From NCBI GenBank assembly GCA_958496175.1, contig OY292275.1, positions 62,001-126,000 on the forward strand: 64,000 bases of DNA, read 5' to 3'. Below, piece after piece: positions 21,983-34,600 of this stretch. The notes beneath the pieces are model-generated. The model was not told where the DNA came from. It searched no databases and saw only the letters and a list, made by a program, of their open reading frames with translations. The first letter of the stretch is position 1; each line of letters begins with the position of its first letter. The position numbers and the translations under genes were made by a program. This DNA is from Sisyra terminalis (taxonomy: Eukaryota > Arthropoda > Insecta > Neuroptera > Sisyridae).

Positions 21983-24852
21983 ATATTTTTAAATTTATTC
22001 AGGTAATTTTATTTTTAAAAGAAAAAATTATCAAAATCTATAAATAAATAAAGTTGATCAATTGAAAAACGATTACAGGATAGTATTTCAACTTTAAATC
22101 CTGTTTCATCGAAACTTGATTTTATTTCTTTTTCCCACCTTTTTTTTTTTAAATATTTTTCAACGCCACCCAAAGCAAAACGCACGAGCTGTTAACTATA
22201 GAAATTCCGAAATTCTATCACTTTCTACCCGCAGCAAACACTCTTTACAGCTATTCCACAATTAGCCTACTCAGTTTAACTATCCTTGTCTCACCTTAGA
22301 CAACAACCCGTGATAAAACGAGGCGATCACGTTGGTATAGTAGAGCCTACTAGTTTAGTGATATGAGTTTCAACAGTTCCATCATAGATGGCGCAGCCAT
22401 CGATTATTATCAATCGTGATATTTTATGCTGAAAAAGCTCTATAATAATTCTTCAGAAGTATTCAAATCAAAAATGAAAACAATTTATCAAATAACACAA
22501 GTTTATTTGTCCTGTTTTAAGTGTTATACAATAAAAACATCAACCGTTTATTTTTAAAAATGTACACAGGAAACAATAATTCATTATTTATTCATTAATA
22601 AGTGACTGATATTTATAATAAAAAAATAAAACTCCCAATCAAGTAAATGATTTTATACTTGTACAATGAAAATGATATTTTCTTTTTTATTGTTATAAAA
22701 ATTACAAAAGCAAGGTAAAAGTGTTTCTTTTCAATTAATTTGTTTGTTTGTTTTTTTTTTATTGTCCGTATCAAAACTATAGTAATTTAATTTATACTTT
22801 TTTTAAAATAGCTTTAAACAAGTTAGTCAGTCCGAAATTGATTTAACTCTAATTATTTATATAATTAATAATATAATATTTGTTAATCATAGTAACCGGA
22901 ATTTTAAAGAACTTTACAATCAAATAAAATCTATTAAAATATACGTAAAATACAACTAATAGATATTATAAATATATGTATTATAAATGCGCGCCAAAAT
23001 CGCTTAGTTCGAGATCATAATCTTCACTTAAAACATACTTATGATAAATTAGTATAATGGGAAGAAAGTTTTTTTTTTTCGTTTTTTGGTTGAAACCGTT
23101 TTTTTTTTTTTTTGTATGGGAAACAATGACACGAATCCAAAATGTCAATTGAGCTTTCTGCGTCGAAAATTACAAATAATTTTTAATATTTTTTTCCTTA
23201 TTTCTAAGTTTATATATATATTAAGGGGTATATACGGTCGAAAATTATATATACAAGTGGTATTTATTTCGAACGCTCCCGATTGAAATCCAAGAGCGTT
23301 TTAAACAAATGCGTCCAATAATAATTATCGGTTGATAAAATCAATTAAACCTAATAATAAATTGCATATTGCTTCAATAGCCAGAATATTTCACATACAA
23401 ATTTGAAATTTCACTAATGAAATAATATTACATTAGGGAATCATCTAAAACTAAATATAAATCAAACTCTTCCTTTTCAACTATCATAGGTGTACAATAT
23501 GCCATATTACGATAGTTACGATATTTTAAAACTTTGAAATTCCCTCAACTATTTTACGTTTAGTGTTAGTTACCCTTGACTGATATTTAATATTTATTTT
23601 TATGTTTTTTTTTTTTTGAAAAATATTCTATCTGTATTAACAATATTAATCTTAATTTCTATACAATAAGACATCGAATATTACAGATAGAAGAGAGATT
23701 ACATGCGACAAGTCTTAACAATATACGTTTAACTATACACAAATAGATACAAATATAAATACAAAAATGGAAAGACCCATAAGCGATAGACTTGGGGTGA
23801 GGGGGGGGGGGTGCTTAGAAAAAGTATGGTCGATATGTTGGCAACATCCACATTTATTCGTAATTCTTTTACGATAAAATTCAATTGGAGTGCCACTTAT
23901 TGATCGCCGAAAAATATGAACACAATTGTTGATAGACTTTTTGGTCAAAGTATATAATAGACAAGTACTAGAAATGGGTTGGTAGGAATGCATGGGGTGG
24001 AAATTTTTTTCAAGTTGGTATGATTTTATTTTCATCACGTGTTGACATCGACCGCCATATTTATCATCTTTAGCAGCCAGCAACCCTTATTTGCGGCCAT
24101 ATTTAATTAGGCAACCGTATATCATAGTAATGAGAAAAAAAATAGCTTTAATTTGATATATTAATCATAAATGGACGTTATGAACGTAAAAAGGGCCCAA
24201 AATCATACCTGTTTACACCTGGCTGCGAGGAGGTGCGGTCAAGTGCGCAACGCCAACCCTGACTTTTCAAAGTCTTTATATCTATTGCCGTGTTTTAAAA
24301 ACTTCACTGGTTTCTACTTCAACTACCACATCTTTGGGACAATTCTTCAGTTGAATATATGTGTACTTTGTACATTGACGGGAAATATGTTTTATCTGAA
24401 GAGAATTGCTTTGGAAATTTCTGCCAAAAATGATAAAGTTATTAGCAATAGTAAGAAAAACACCAAGTAATTATTTCAATACTCCAATTACCAGTATTGT
24501 TTAATCGTTTATTTTGGCTTTTAATTTTACTTTTAGGCATAAAATCCTGAACTATATCCATTCCTTTTAATATTTCCAGTATAATTAGTTAGTTGGCCGA
24601 CCGTAAGATAGTGCTGTACAAAATTAGCTTTGGCCAAATGAAATTTTGTACAATGGTCGGGGTAACAGAAGCTTTGAATTGTTACATGTTAGCCTAATAA
24701 GAGAAAAGAGAAAAAGCTTTCTTCTTTGCTAACATCTATCAGTTCAATGTAGCTGATATTCAAACCAAAAACAAAAGCCTCAGTGCCATCTATTGCCTCA
24801 TTCCGTACAACTATTTTGGGAAGATGATTTTTATTTATTTCTGTCTTCTTTA
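21983..24852. other. Spacer, largely unrecognised
   Basis: 22150-22410 is GC-richer and promoter-like (AACGCCACCCAAAGCAAAAC; ATAGATGGCGCAGCCATCG). 22410-24080 is very A+T-rich and could be a long 3' UTR of a - strand transcript, but I find no exon for one. A 24180-24260 patch has CpG sites and a possible - strand donor (ACAG/GTATGA). Open frames at 23733-24083 (-) and 24171-24470 (+) match no family. Confidence 0.3.
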
Positions 24853-24967
24853 AATAAGAAGACAATTCAAGTTGTTTAAGATCGGTTTTTTATTTATTTA
24901 ATATTTTTACTATTCAATTAGTTACGTTTCGTTACATATGGTAACTTTATCAATATTATATTTTTTG

Positions 24968-25016
24968 TGATTTAAGACGCCTGATGAAGTTACCATACGT
25001 AACGAAACGTAATTGA
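24968..25016 (+). ncRNA. Decayed hammerhead, HR-B copy 3
   Basis: CTGATGA, GAAA and ACGT are kept, but stem II has a C·C clash (TTACCATACGTAA) and GCT after the cleavage base is deleted, so helix I cannot form its proximal 3 bp. Probably inactive. Confidence 0.45.
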
Positions 25017-25070
25017 AAAGTAAAAATATTAAATAGGAAAAAAACCGATCTTAAACAACCTAAATTGTCT

Positions 25071-25464
25071 TGCAAGAAATGTGGCGTGGAAGATAAAACT
25101 ACCCCCCCCCGTACTATTTAACTGTCCAGCCATGACTCAAAGTCGTCTCAACTCGCTTGGTCCACCCGGACATGAGCTGGGCAACATACACAGAGATCCA
25201 GTTGACTATCTGCTGAGATTCATATCAGAAGCAGACCTGACCCAAGGTTTATAAAATACACAGGTGGCCTCATGCGCCAGAAGAAATTCGTACATATCTT
25301 CGGACTAATTCAAAATTTTTTGTATGGCGTCATTTTTTTTTTTCTAATGGGGCAACCTGTGTATTTTATAAACTTTGAACCTGACCAACTGGAACTGAAA
25401 TTAAACTGGAACGCAATAGTCCCTTCAGAGTATGAGAGACCCCCAGATCAAAGAAAAAAAAATC
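25071..25464 (+). mobile_element. Family C non-LTR fragment with nested D
   Basis: 5'-truncated copy of the 8542 element, starting in GCAAGAAATGTGGCGTGGAA and ending in an A-rich tail. Flanked by the 12-base duplication CCTAAATTGTCT (25059-25070 and 25465-25476), which lies in the HR-B arm. Confidence 0.72.
25243..25378. mobile_element. Family D palindromic MITE, copy 1
   Basis: Ends CAAGGTTTATAAAATACACA and its near-complement. ACCTGACC (8 bases) is repeated on both sides (25235-25242 and 25379-25386). Nested in the C fragment, which is nested in HR-B copy 3. Confidence 0.72.
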
Positions 25465-25725
25465 CCTAAATTGTCTCCTAATTTAATAAAAGCTGAGATC
25501 TAAATTGTATCATCTATTTGCCTTCTTTGTTGAATTTGGATCTATACCCGCGATCCCTTGGATCCCCTCAATTTTCTGCTTTAGTTTCTCAAATCTGTTG
25601 TCAGCCTACCAATGTTTATATATAAATGTTTATTTCGTTTAAATTCAAATATGAGAGATGCCAAAACGAGGTGAAAATACCAACTTGAACCAAATTTCCC
25701 CCATTGGATTCCTAGTACTTGTTCT

Positions 25726-26000
25726 TTAAATAAGAAGACAATTCAAGTTGTTTAAGATCGGTTTTTTATTTATTTAATATTTTTACTATTCAATTAGTTA
25801 CGTTTCGTTACGTATCGTAACTTCATCAGTATTATATTTTTTGTGTGATTCAAGAAGCCTGATGAAGTTATCATACGTAACGAAACGTAATTTGAATAGT
25901 AAAAATATTAAATAAAAAAATTGATCTTAAACAACCTGAATTGTCTTCTAATTTAATAAAAGCTGAGATCTAAATTTTATCACTATTGCCTATTTTTTTT
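25726..26000. mobile_element. HR-B copy 4
   Basis: Two inverted arms and the right extension (GCTGAGATCTAAATTTTATC). The flanks on both sides repeat those of copy 3 (TTCTTTAAATAAGAAGAC at the left; CTTGGATCCCCTCAATTTTC at the right). It lies just past the 3' end of the ZAD-C2H2 gene. Confidence 0.65.
25846..25898 (+). ncRNA. Decayed hammerhead, HR-B copy 4
   Basis: CTGATGA, GAAA and ACGT remain, but GCT after the cleavage base is missing as in copy 3, and stem II is weakened (GTTATC / CGTAAC). Confidence 0.42.
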
Positions 26001-26170
26001 AATTGATCCTTCTCCCCATTTAACCCGCGATTTCTTGGATCCCCTCAATTTTCTGCTTTAGTTCCTTAAATCTGCTAGATGCCAAAACGATTAGGTATAT
26101 CTAAATTTCCCCCATGGATTTCTGGTACTTGTCTGTTCTATACTTTGACCGATTATTTAAGACGACATCT

Positions 26171-29100
26171 TTAATCTTTTGATCGATTCGACTTGCTTGA
26201 ATGTGTGTGGCATTTGAGAGCGTGGTCCTGCAACGCGGATTTAGTTTCGAAGGTGATTTTACAAATGGAACATGTGGGATTGACTAATTTTTTGATATCA
26301 GTTACGGTGATCTTCGGCGTGATCGATGGGGTGGTCGGTGGTGGTGGTGGATCCGAGTCGTCCTTGTGAAACTGGTCCATATGCTCGGCCAGTTTATCGT
26401 CATCTTTGAACACCATTTTGCATTGTTTACACACGCATGATTTTTCCATGGTCTCCGTTTGCGATTTGTGGGCGGTGAGAATGTGTTGACGCAGTTCGGT
26501 GATGTTGTGGTGGTGCGTGCCGCACAGGGCACAATCGATGCCGTTGCTGCTGTTCTTCGGGTTGTCGGCGTTCTTTTTCATCTGGTCATGCCACGACAGG
26601 TGGCCGTTCAGGCTTGGCAGGGTGTAGAAGACTTTGTTGCATTCTTGGCACGTGTAGGTTTTGGTCGCCTTCGGCGACCCGGTGATCGCCTCCACTTCGC
26701 TCATCTTATGAAAATTGATTTTGTGGTAGACGATCGAGCGTTTTTTGACATATTTCTTTCCGCACAGCTCACACTTGTGGAAGTTTCCGCCTTTTTTCAT
26801 TTGTAAATCGAATTTTCGATTGGCAAATTTCGAAAACAGGTTCTTGTTGAGAACGACGTTTTTGTGTTGGTATTTGAGTTTTAGCGAGCGGCGCAGACGA
26901 TCGTTGTCGTAGTCATCGCGGCTGCTGCTGTGCGCTGTGGTCGATTTCGAGTTGTAGGGGTTGAAGGAAATGTTCTTTTTGAGTAAACTTTCCAAGTTTG
27001 GTCGATTGAACATGTTGCTTTGGAACAGTTTGTTGGAATAGTAGAAATCTTTGTGTTGGGTTCGCAGATGGTGGCGCAAGCTGTCTTTGGTGGAGAAGAA
27101 GTTTTTACAAACGCAACACTCTTCGGTCTTCAATCGTTGATTTATCGAGGTCGAGGTCACCGTGAGTCCGGGCAACTGAATACTTTTCAACGCCGCCATT
27201 TGATTATCATCGAGGGACTCATACATTTCCTGTTCAAGTCTTGCAGCCCGTTTATGTATCCGTTTGTGTTTATATAACGATGCATTTCCGGATAGAAATT
27301 TATGACAAATATTGCACTCGCGAGCATTCGGATATTTCTCGAGATAGGCCGCCTTATCGAACGGCTCATAGTTGGGAGATTCGGTCATACGTTCATCTTC
27401 ATAATCCTCATCTTTTTCACGATCGAAATTCTTCGACACATAATTATCGTCCTCGTCTTCCGACCGTTGGGGCGTCGACGAATCGTCATACTCTTCCGCC
27501 ACCACCTTAGTGACTTTCGGTTTACCACTAACACAATTGCTGGAATGCACTTTCAAATGTTCCTTCAAATGCAAATAGTCGAAGAACTTGGTTTTGCAAA
27601 TGGTGCAATTGTAACTCAAATGATTGGCTCGATGATCAGTCCATTGGTCGAGCGTTTTGAATAGGGAACCACATTCGGTGCACGAAAACTTATAGTCCGA
27701 CTTGTCGACCGTTTCTTCTTCGGGAATTTCGATTTCTTCGCACGAGTGCACGCGAAACAGTCGCATTGTCTCGAAGAATTGATTGCAATTTTCGCAGACC
27801 AATTGCAGTAGGCAGCTGTCGATTGAAAAGTGGGCTCGATAGTCGGCATGGTACAGGAAATTACGTAAACAATGCTCACACTCGATTGGACAATTAGTGG
27901 CATTGTTTGGCAATATGTGATTTTCTTGGATATGCACATAGAATGCTTTTTTGTAGGGATACTTTTCGTCGCATTTGCGACACTTGTACAGCATTTTCTT
28001 GCACGTGGTCGGCTCGGGCGGCGAAATCGTCGTGGTCGTCTCCTCCTTCGCGGAAAAATCCGCATTCCGGACTGGACAGTTTTTAATGTGCGACTTGTAT
28101 TCAACCGGTGGTAGTTTAATGTTGCAATAGTGGCAATACGATGACGGGATTTTCATATGCACCGAACGTAAATGAAAGAGCATATTATGCGTTTTGGGGA
28201 TTTTTCGCTGGCAAAACGAACAAATTTTCGTTTTGAGAATATTACGAACGACATCGTTATTGTATTCTTGCAACTCTTTTTTGTCGGTCAAATCAATGGT
28301 GAGGATTTCCGCGCGGGTGTGCGCGTATTTTTCGTGGCTCAACGCACTTTTGAGATCGTCAAACTGTTTTTGGCAGATGCGGCACTTTTTTGGTACCACG
28401 TCTTTGGTCTCTTTCCGCACCTGGGGCAGTGCAATGATGGTGAGGCCGTTTTGAAATTTCACCGCCGGTTTGGCGTAGATGTCGTCATCGTCGTCGTGCA
28501 GTTCATTGTCGTCGTCGTACTGCTCGTAGTCGTCGTCTTCGACATGATTCGACTTTAATGTGGCGAAAATTTCCTAAAAAAATTTAAAGAATTATAATTT
28601 ATATTTATGAAATAAAATAAGTGAAAAGAGCTAAGAATTCAATTATATTAGAAGATATTTCTAACAATAACAAACAAGTAATTTGGGATTTTTTTCAAAT
28701 TGAATTAATTTTAAAATCAATCGTACAATTAAAGTGTCAGAGTAGAAATGTCATATATTGAAGTTAATTTTATATTTAATATAAGATTTTTTAATAGGAC
28801 GATAAAAAACGCGCATAAAATTCAAAAATTGGTTAAAATTAGTTATCGTTATTATCGGTTATGCTACACTAGCGCCCTCAGTAAATGACGCCCGGAAGAT
28901 AGCCATTTGGAGGAACACAAAATTAACATTGAGCTTGCCTCCCCTGACGATAAGTATAGTGAAGGATATTTGGGTATTTGGTTCATAATTTCACGGTAAG
29001 TTAGTACTATTAAGATACGACTCGTTTATTTTGAAAGTGGTGTAAGTCCATTCTTCTTGTAACTAGAACAAAGTATGTCAATTATTTAACGGCTAAGTTT

Positions 29101-31586
29101 TCAGAAATTACTGATTTTAACAAAAACACCAATTGTTCCCTCCTCCTTAGTATCATCTTACGTTCCTATGGTTAAAAATGATAATATTATAGGGGTTGTT
29201 CTTGAAATGGACTTAATTCACTTTCAAAATAAACGGTTCATATATTAATTCGGCAAGGTTCAGATCCCTATCGATTATCATTTCTTCAGAAATCGAAAAA
29301 AGTTGGATATCAGAAAAAAAAATTTCTTCAGAAACTTGTGAATTGATTTATTTGAATTTTGGATATGTTATAGGGGCTGATGGTAGCTTCCAGAAAAAAA
29401 TTAAGAGCTTTATTGGTTGATAGAATCCTTGAAAAAAGGGAGCTTTTTCTACCAATATATCCTGAAATTATGAACCAAATACTCTTTTGGGGCCGATTCA
29501 CTATACTTATCGTCCTATGTCCTTTATTAGAAAAATATTTTCATCCCATATACCGATTAGCCAATAAAATTTCCCAAAAATTTTTTTGGCCAATCGATGG
29601 AAAATCAATCGTAGAGGTTTGGTGAAAGAAATTGTTTCGTGGTGATTAATTAATTATGAAAATTTTCTAAATTTTCCTGCATTTTTGGTACTAATTGTCG
29701 CTAAAAACCCTATTTTCTTAACATAGTACTATATCAATGACTAAATAATTAAATTATTTAATTACTACTAATAAGAAGACAATTCAGGGTGTTTAAGATC
29801 GTTTTTTTTTTATATTTAGTATTTTTATTATTCAATTAGCTACGTTTCGTTACTTATCATAACTTCATCGGGCTTCTTGATTCAAAAAAAAAAAATTTCC
29901 GCTTCAAATGCGGCAATCTTTATCGGATAAAAAAAAATTAATTAATTATTTTTTTTTTGTGCATCAAGAAGCCTGATGAAGTTACGATAAGTAACGAAAC
30001 GTAGCTAATTGAATAATAAAAATATTAAATAAAAAAAAATGATCTTAAATAACCTGAATTGTCTTCTTATTTAAAAAAAAAAAAAAACACAAAAAAAAAG
30101 CTGAGATCTGAGTTTTATCATCTATTACTACTAATATATTTTGTCACAAACGAAACGATTTCTTTTGCCAAATCTCCAGGAACGATTTCTCATTGATTGG
30201 CAAAAAATTTTTTGGAAAAATCATTGAGAGAATTGAGTAAAGATTTCTTACATATTAAGATATTGAAAAATTTTTAATTTTGTTGGCTAATCGATATTTG
30301 AGTTCATATTGTTGCACCAACAGAAACTTTTAAAGCAGACTATACAATTTTCTATTATTTCCGAAAATTAACTTTTCATGCAATAAATTTCCATGAAAAA
30401 TGTCCATTTAAATGTCGAGTAGTTATAGTTTTTTTTTTTTTGAATTTTTCAAGACGCGAACCCAATTTAAGTGTGCCACTTACTTCACGCCAATTGGTGT
30501 AGATGGAGTTACTGCCGTTTTGCTTCCTGGCCATATTTGCCAATTTTGTTTGATTATCGCAACATGATTTCGAATATTTGTACCAACGTTCAACGTTCGT
30601 CGTACAAGAGTGGCAGATGACCTTTGGTAATGAATCATTTGCAGAAACCTAAAACCACAAGTAGACGAAAAAAATAATAAATAAATATAATAATTTTTCT
30701 AAAGCATTATCCGTATTATATTAATGCTAACAAGGGCGTCGTTGTGCCAAGTATTAAATTACCATAAACATACAGTGGAAAGAAAATAGAAATTTTGGAT
30801 GAAATTTTTTGGTTCTATGGTGAATTCTTTATGGCCTGGTGAGTGGTGCGGATTATTTTTAAAAGAGAGTGAGGAATAGAGTGGAGGAGAAGGCGCGCAC
30901 CATGCCGTCGCCCGGCCGCTCAACCCCAAAGTCAAAAGGAGCATACGGACGAAACGGTTGAGTGGCACAAAAGCGAATAAGCAATTTCGGACGCTGAAGT
31001 ATGTGTGGTGGAAAAAAGAGGGAACATTTGGGCTTGCTGGGGAAGAAGAATTCGTTGCCATCGTCGTGAAATCTCTCCCTGCCACCACCACCACCACCAC
31101 CACCAGCAGCACACGAACGACGCTTCAAATGCGGCAGGCAATCTTTATCGGATAAAAAATTTACGATGCGACCCTCTCCCTACATACACACATATATCCC
31201 TCAGCACATAAGCACTGCGAAGGGATGAAAAAAAAAAGGGATACATTTTCAGAGGTGGCATTTTGAAAAAGTGTTCATCTCCCGTTGATTTTTGCTTTTG
31301 AACTTTATTAAATTTTTCTCTACTCGGATGTGAAGGGGATAGTTTTAATCAGGGGGGAGGGGGCGGGAAGGAAGCCGGTTGCGAAGTTGAGGCGACCATT
31401 TTACGAATTTTCCATCGCGTTTAGTTGGCAGCCACTAAAATGGCGCTCGGTTCGTTCGAGCTTGTAAAAGCTTGGTCGTTTTTTTTTCTATTTTCCAAAA
31501 GCTTTATCGGGTTTCCCTGTGAATCAACTCCCACTTTTCTGATCAGGGACGACAGCGCATTTCGATTTCAATCAATGCCTCCCCTC

Positions 31587-31639
<53 letters not shown>

Positions 31640-34600
31640 GGTGTATGCTTTGCGAGATAATGAGGTCAGGTTTACGCTTCGTCAAAATTAATTTTCCTGC
31701 TAGACAATTTTCAATCTAAGAAAAATTCCCAGACGACTCTAAGTTCTAATTAAGATTAAAAAAAAAGAAAGAAGAAAATAAATAAAATCGATTTCAACGC
31801 GGAAAATTCACCTCTACATAGAGGTTTTTTATCCTCATTGAAATGTGTCCAAGTTGGTTGTAAATTATTTTTCAACACACACGAATGGTCTCCTCCAAGA
31901 AGTGGTCTTTCGAGAACAAGATGACCGACTTTTACGTGGTAAAATTCCCACAAAACTCACCGACTCAACTCAGTGTGCTCTGGCGGTCCGTTATTTTTTT
32001 GTTTCACCAGACCAGATATTGGCAAAACCGAAAAAAAATCTCGTTTCCAAAACAAAGCAGCAGCGTTCTCTGTCCGCATTTCCGTTCCGCGCAAATGGTA
32101 CAATGAATATTAAATAGCGACAGCCAAAAATGATTTTCACATCAAAATTTTCCTCAAAAAAACGATTCGATTTTAATTGTGAAAACTCATCTAGGATACC
32201 CCAATTTAAATTGAGAAAAGTTGAAAACAATAATTTCATCTTTAAAACCTGTATTGAGTTGCACAAATTCTTAACAAATCAATTCCATTAATGCAATTTA
32301 TTGCAACAAGCCACCTATGTTTTGTCTCAAAACTTCAATTTATTTCTTTCAAAATAATTGACCTTAAAGAATGGGAAATTTGATTTAAAAATTCCGAAAA
32401 TTATAAACGATTTTTATTCCAATTCAAAATTTAAATAATAATACAAATTCGCGCTATGCTTTTATTACAGGTGGTTTATTGAAGGTGGCTATGCTTGGAA
32501 AAGAATACGATTGGTTCGTGATAGCGATACCTATGCATTATGCATAGCTCACTGATGGTGTAATGATTAATATGTTTGCCATGTTTATTATATAAACGAA
32601 AGGTCCGGGTTCGAATCCCGTACTAAACATATTTTTTTTTTTTTGCTAGATTAACAAAAATATTGTTAAATAAGCTCTTAAAGCTTTTAAATAATAAAAT
32701 CGATCAGCAAAAAAATTTTATGACGAATTATCTCCTAAGAACCTATATCAAAACTTCAATAACTATTGAAAATTCAACGCGAAAGTTTAAGTTTGTGTAA
32801 TTAATTTTAAATGCTAAATAATTTAATTACTATTAAATTTTTGAAGACAAAATTTAATCAACGCTTTTTAAAGGAGGATTAAATTGAAAAAAACAATAAT
32901 ATAAAAGTTTTGTATGCCAATTTTTTTTTATATTATAGAAATTTAAAAAAAAATTAGGCAGTTGCATGGTTCGAATCGCAGTCCTTTGGGTTACAATGCT
33001 ATCACCTTAACCACTACACCATCAGTGGGCTATGTTCATATAATCGTATAGTCACGAACCAATCAAATTCTTTTCCTAATCATAGCCATCTTGAATAATC
33101 AATAAACATAAGATGTTATAAAAGTTTTAGTCAGGTCACTATGGCAAGTTGGCTTTCAAATGGGAAGGAACCTATATCGAAAGTTTTGTTAAAAAATCGA
33201 CTAGATGTACAAATTTTATGATGACCTGGAAATATAGGCAAAAGTGTCCACCTTAATGACTATTATTTAAAGTAATATTTCTCAAAAAATTAATTAAGCT
33301 AAAGAAATGAAACCAACGCGAAACTTAAGGGCTACTTTAATGAGTATATCATATATTTTTTTTAAATTTTCAAAAAAAAAATTTTATGAGTTCTGTGGGA
33401 GTGAAAAACACCAAAAAAAAACCATTTTTTTTGCTCCTAAAGGAGCACCATTGTTCATACAAATTTCGTGTAAAATTATAAATCATGGTACATTATGTGT
33501 AATATGTAAACATATTTGGCTATTTATATGGAATTAATCGTTTATTAATATACCATAGGGCACATTTACGAAAAATACTTTAACTCAGAAATCATTTACC
33601 ATATTGTGGCCATAAAGTATCTTATAAAGATATCTATGTAAACACAATCCTAAATAGCAACGACCTTAAAATTATATTAATACAATAATAATTGTATATT
33701 TTATTTACCCATCTATACCCAAGGTTTATAAATTACACAGGTTGCCCTGTTAGAAAAAAAAAATGACGTCATACGAAGAATTTTGAAATTTGAATCAGTC
33801 TGAAGATATGTACGAATTTCTTCTGGATACGTCACGTAGCCACCATGAGGCCACCTGTGTATTTTATAAACCTTGATCGATACCGATGTATTGAAAATGA
33901 TTTTTAATTTAAATATAAAAAAATTATGTAGTATAACGCATTGAATAATTTAGAAAAAATATCTCTCTTATAAATGCAATTTAATTCTCCAAATTATAAT
34001 ATTAGGGAAATGTAAGTAAAATTTATGTAAATTAAAATAATCAGTCTATTTTTTTTATAACTAAAGAAGTATAACTTCAAAAAAAACGTAGATCTTTCTA
34101 ATTAAAAATTAAATTCTGTAACAGGTAATTTTTTTAAAAATTTACCTGACTTTTCAAAATTGAATCATTGAAAACTAAATACCTTATAAATCGATTTTTT
34201 TAAGTAAACAATTTGAATTATCGCGCCGCATTTTCAATGATAATTGATCAAAGATGGCTGTGATTCGGAAAAGGACGTGATTGGTCGGCAAGTAAATAAT
34301 CCCGTAAACAAAGTGCACTGGTGGTGTAATGGTTAGAGAGGTTAAGATGACAGCTTTGTAACCCAGATGTTCGGGTTCGAATCCCGGAATGAACTGTTTT
34401 TTTTTTTTAATTTTTAATTTAAAAATAGTTGAACAGTTGTTGAAAATGTTACAATAAGATAAATATAGACGAGAAAAAAATATTTTCCATGAAAAATAAT
34501 TTATAAAAGCATCTTTTTTTTAATTGATTTAAAGTTGATCAATGGATTATTTGACATTGGATTTATCCTTCAAGGAAATCTTATTGTAAATTTCGTTTTT

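Larger units (their letters stand above)
24853..25513. mobile_element. HR-B copy 3, interrupted by C and D
   Basis: Left arm 24853-24960 and right arm 24961-25070, then an insertion (25071-25464), then the end of the right arm and the extension (25465-25513, AAAAGCTGAGATCTAAATT). Both hammerhead copies are decayed. The same block with flanks occurs again at 25715-26140, so copies 3 and 4 come from a local duplication. Confidence 0.65.
30649..33719 (-). other. ZAD gene intron 1, distal part
   Basis: 30760-31160 is GC-richer and has a short CCA/CAC run at 31082-31107. 31320-31460 has a purine-rich patch and a GCGTTTAGTTGGCAGCCAC stretch. 31588-31638 is an AT microsatellite. tRNA-like repeats lie at 32490-33105. 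The remainder is A+T-rich. No coding exon recognised. Confidence 0.4.

Noticed and set aside
26171..28462. Zinc finger protein starting at 28462 as a complete gene
   Set aside because: The codon there is GTG, and the frame stays open to an acceptor at 28574. The ZAD exons upstream join in phase, so it is an internal position.
30759..31211. His-, Gly- and Thr-rich small proteins in several frames
   Set aside because: They all come from one CCA/CAC repeat tract read in different frames and have no splice or start support.
34330..34397. Functional tRNA-Gln gene
   Set aside because: Box A and box B fit, but acceptor and anticodon stems do not pair, and the unit is one of several diverged repeats.
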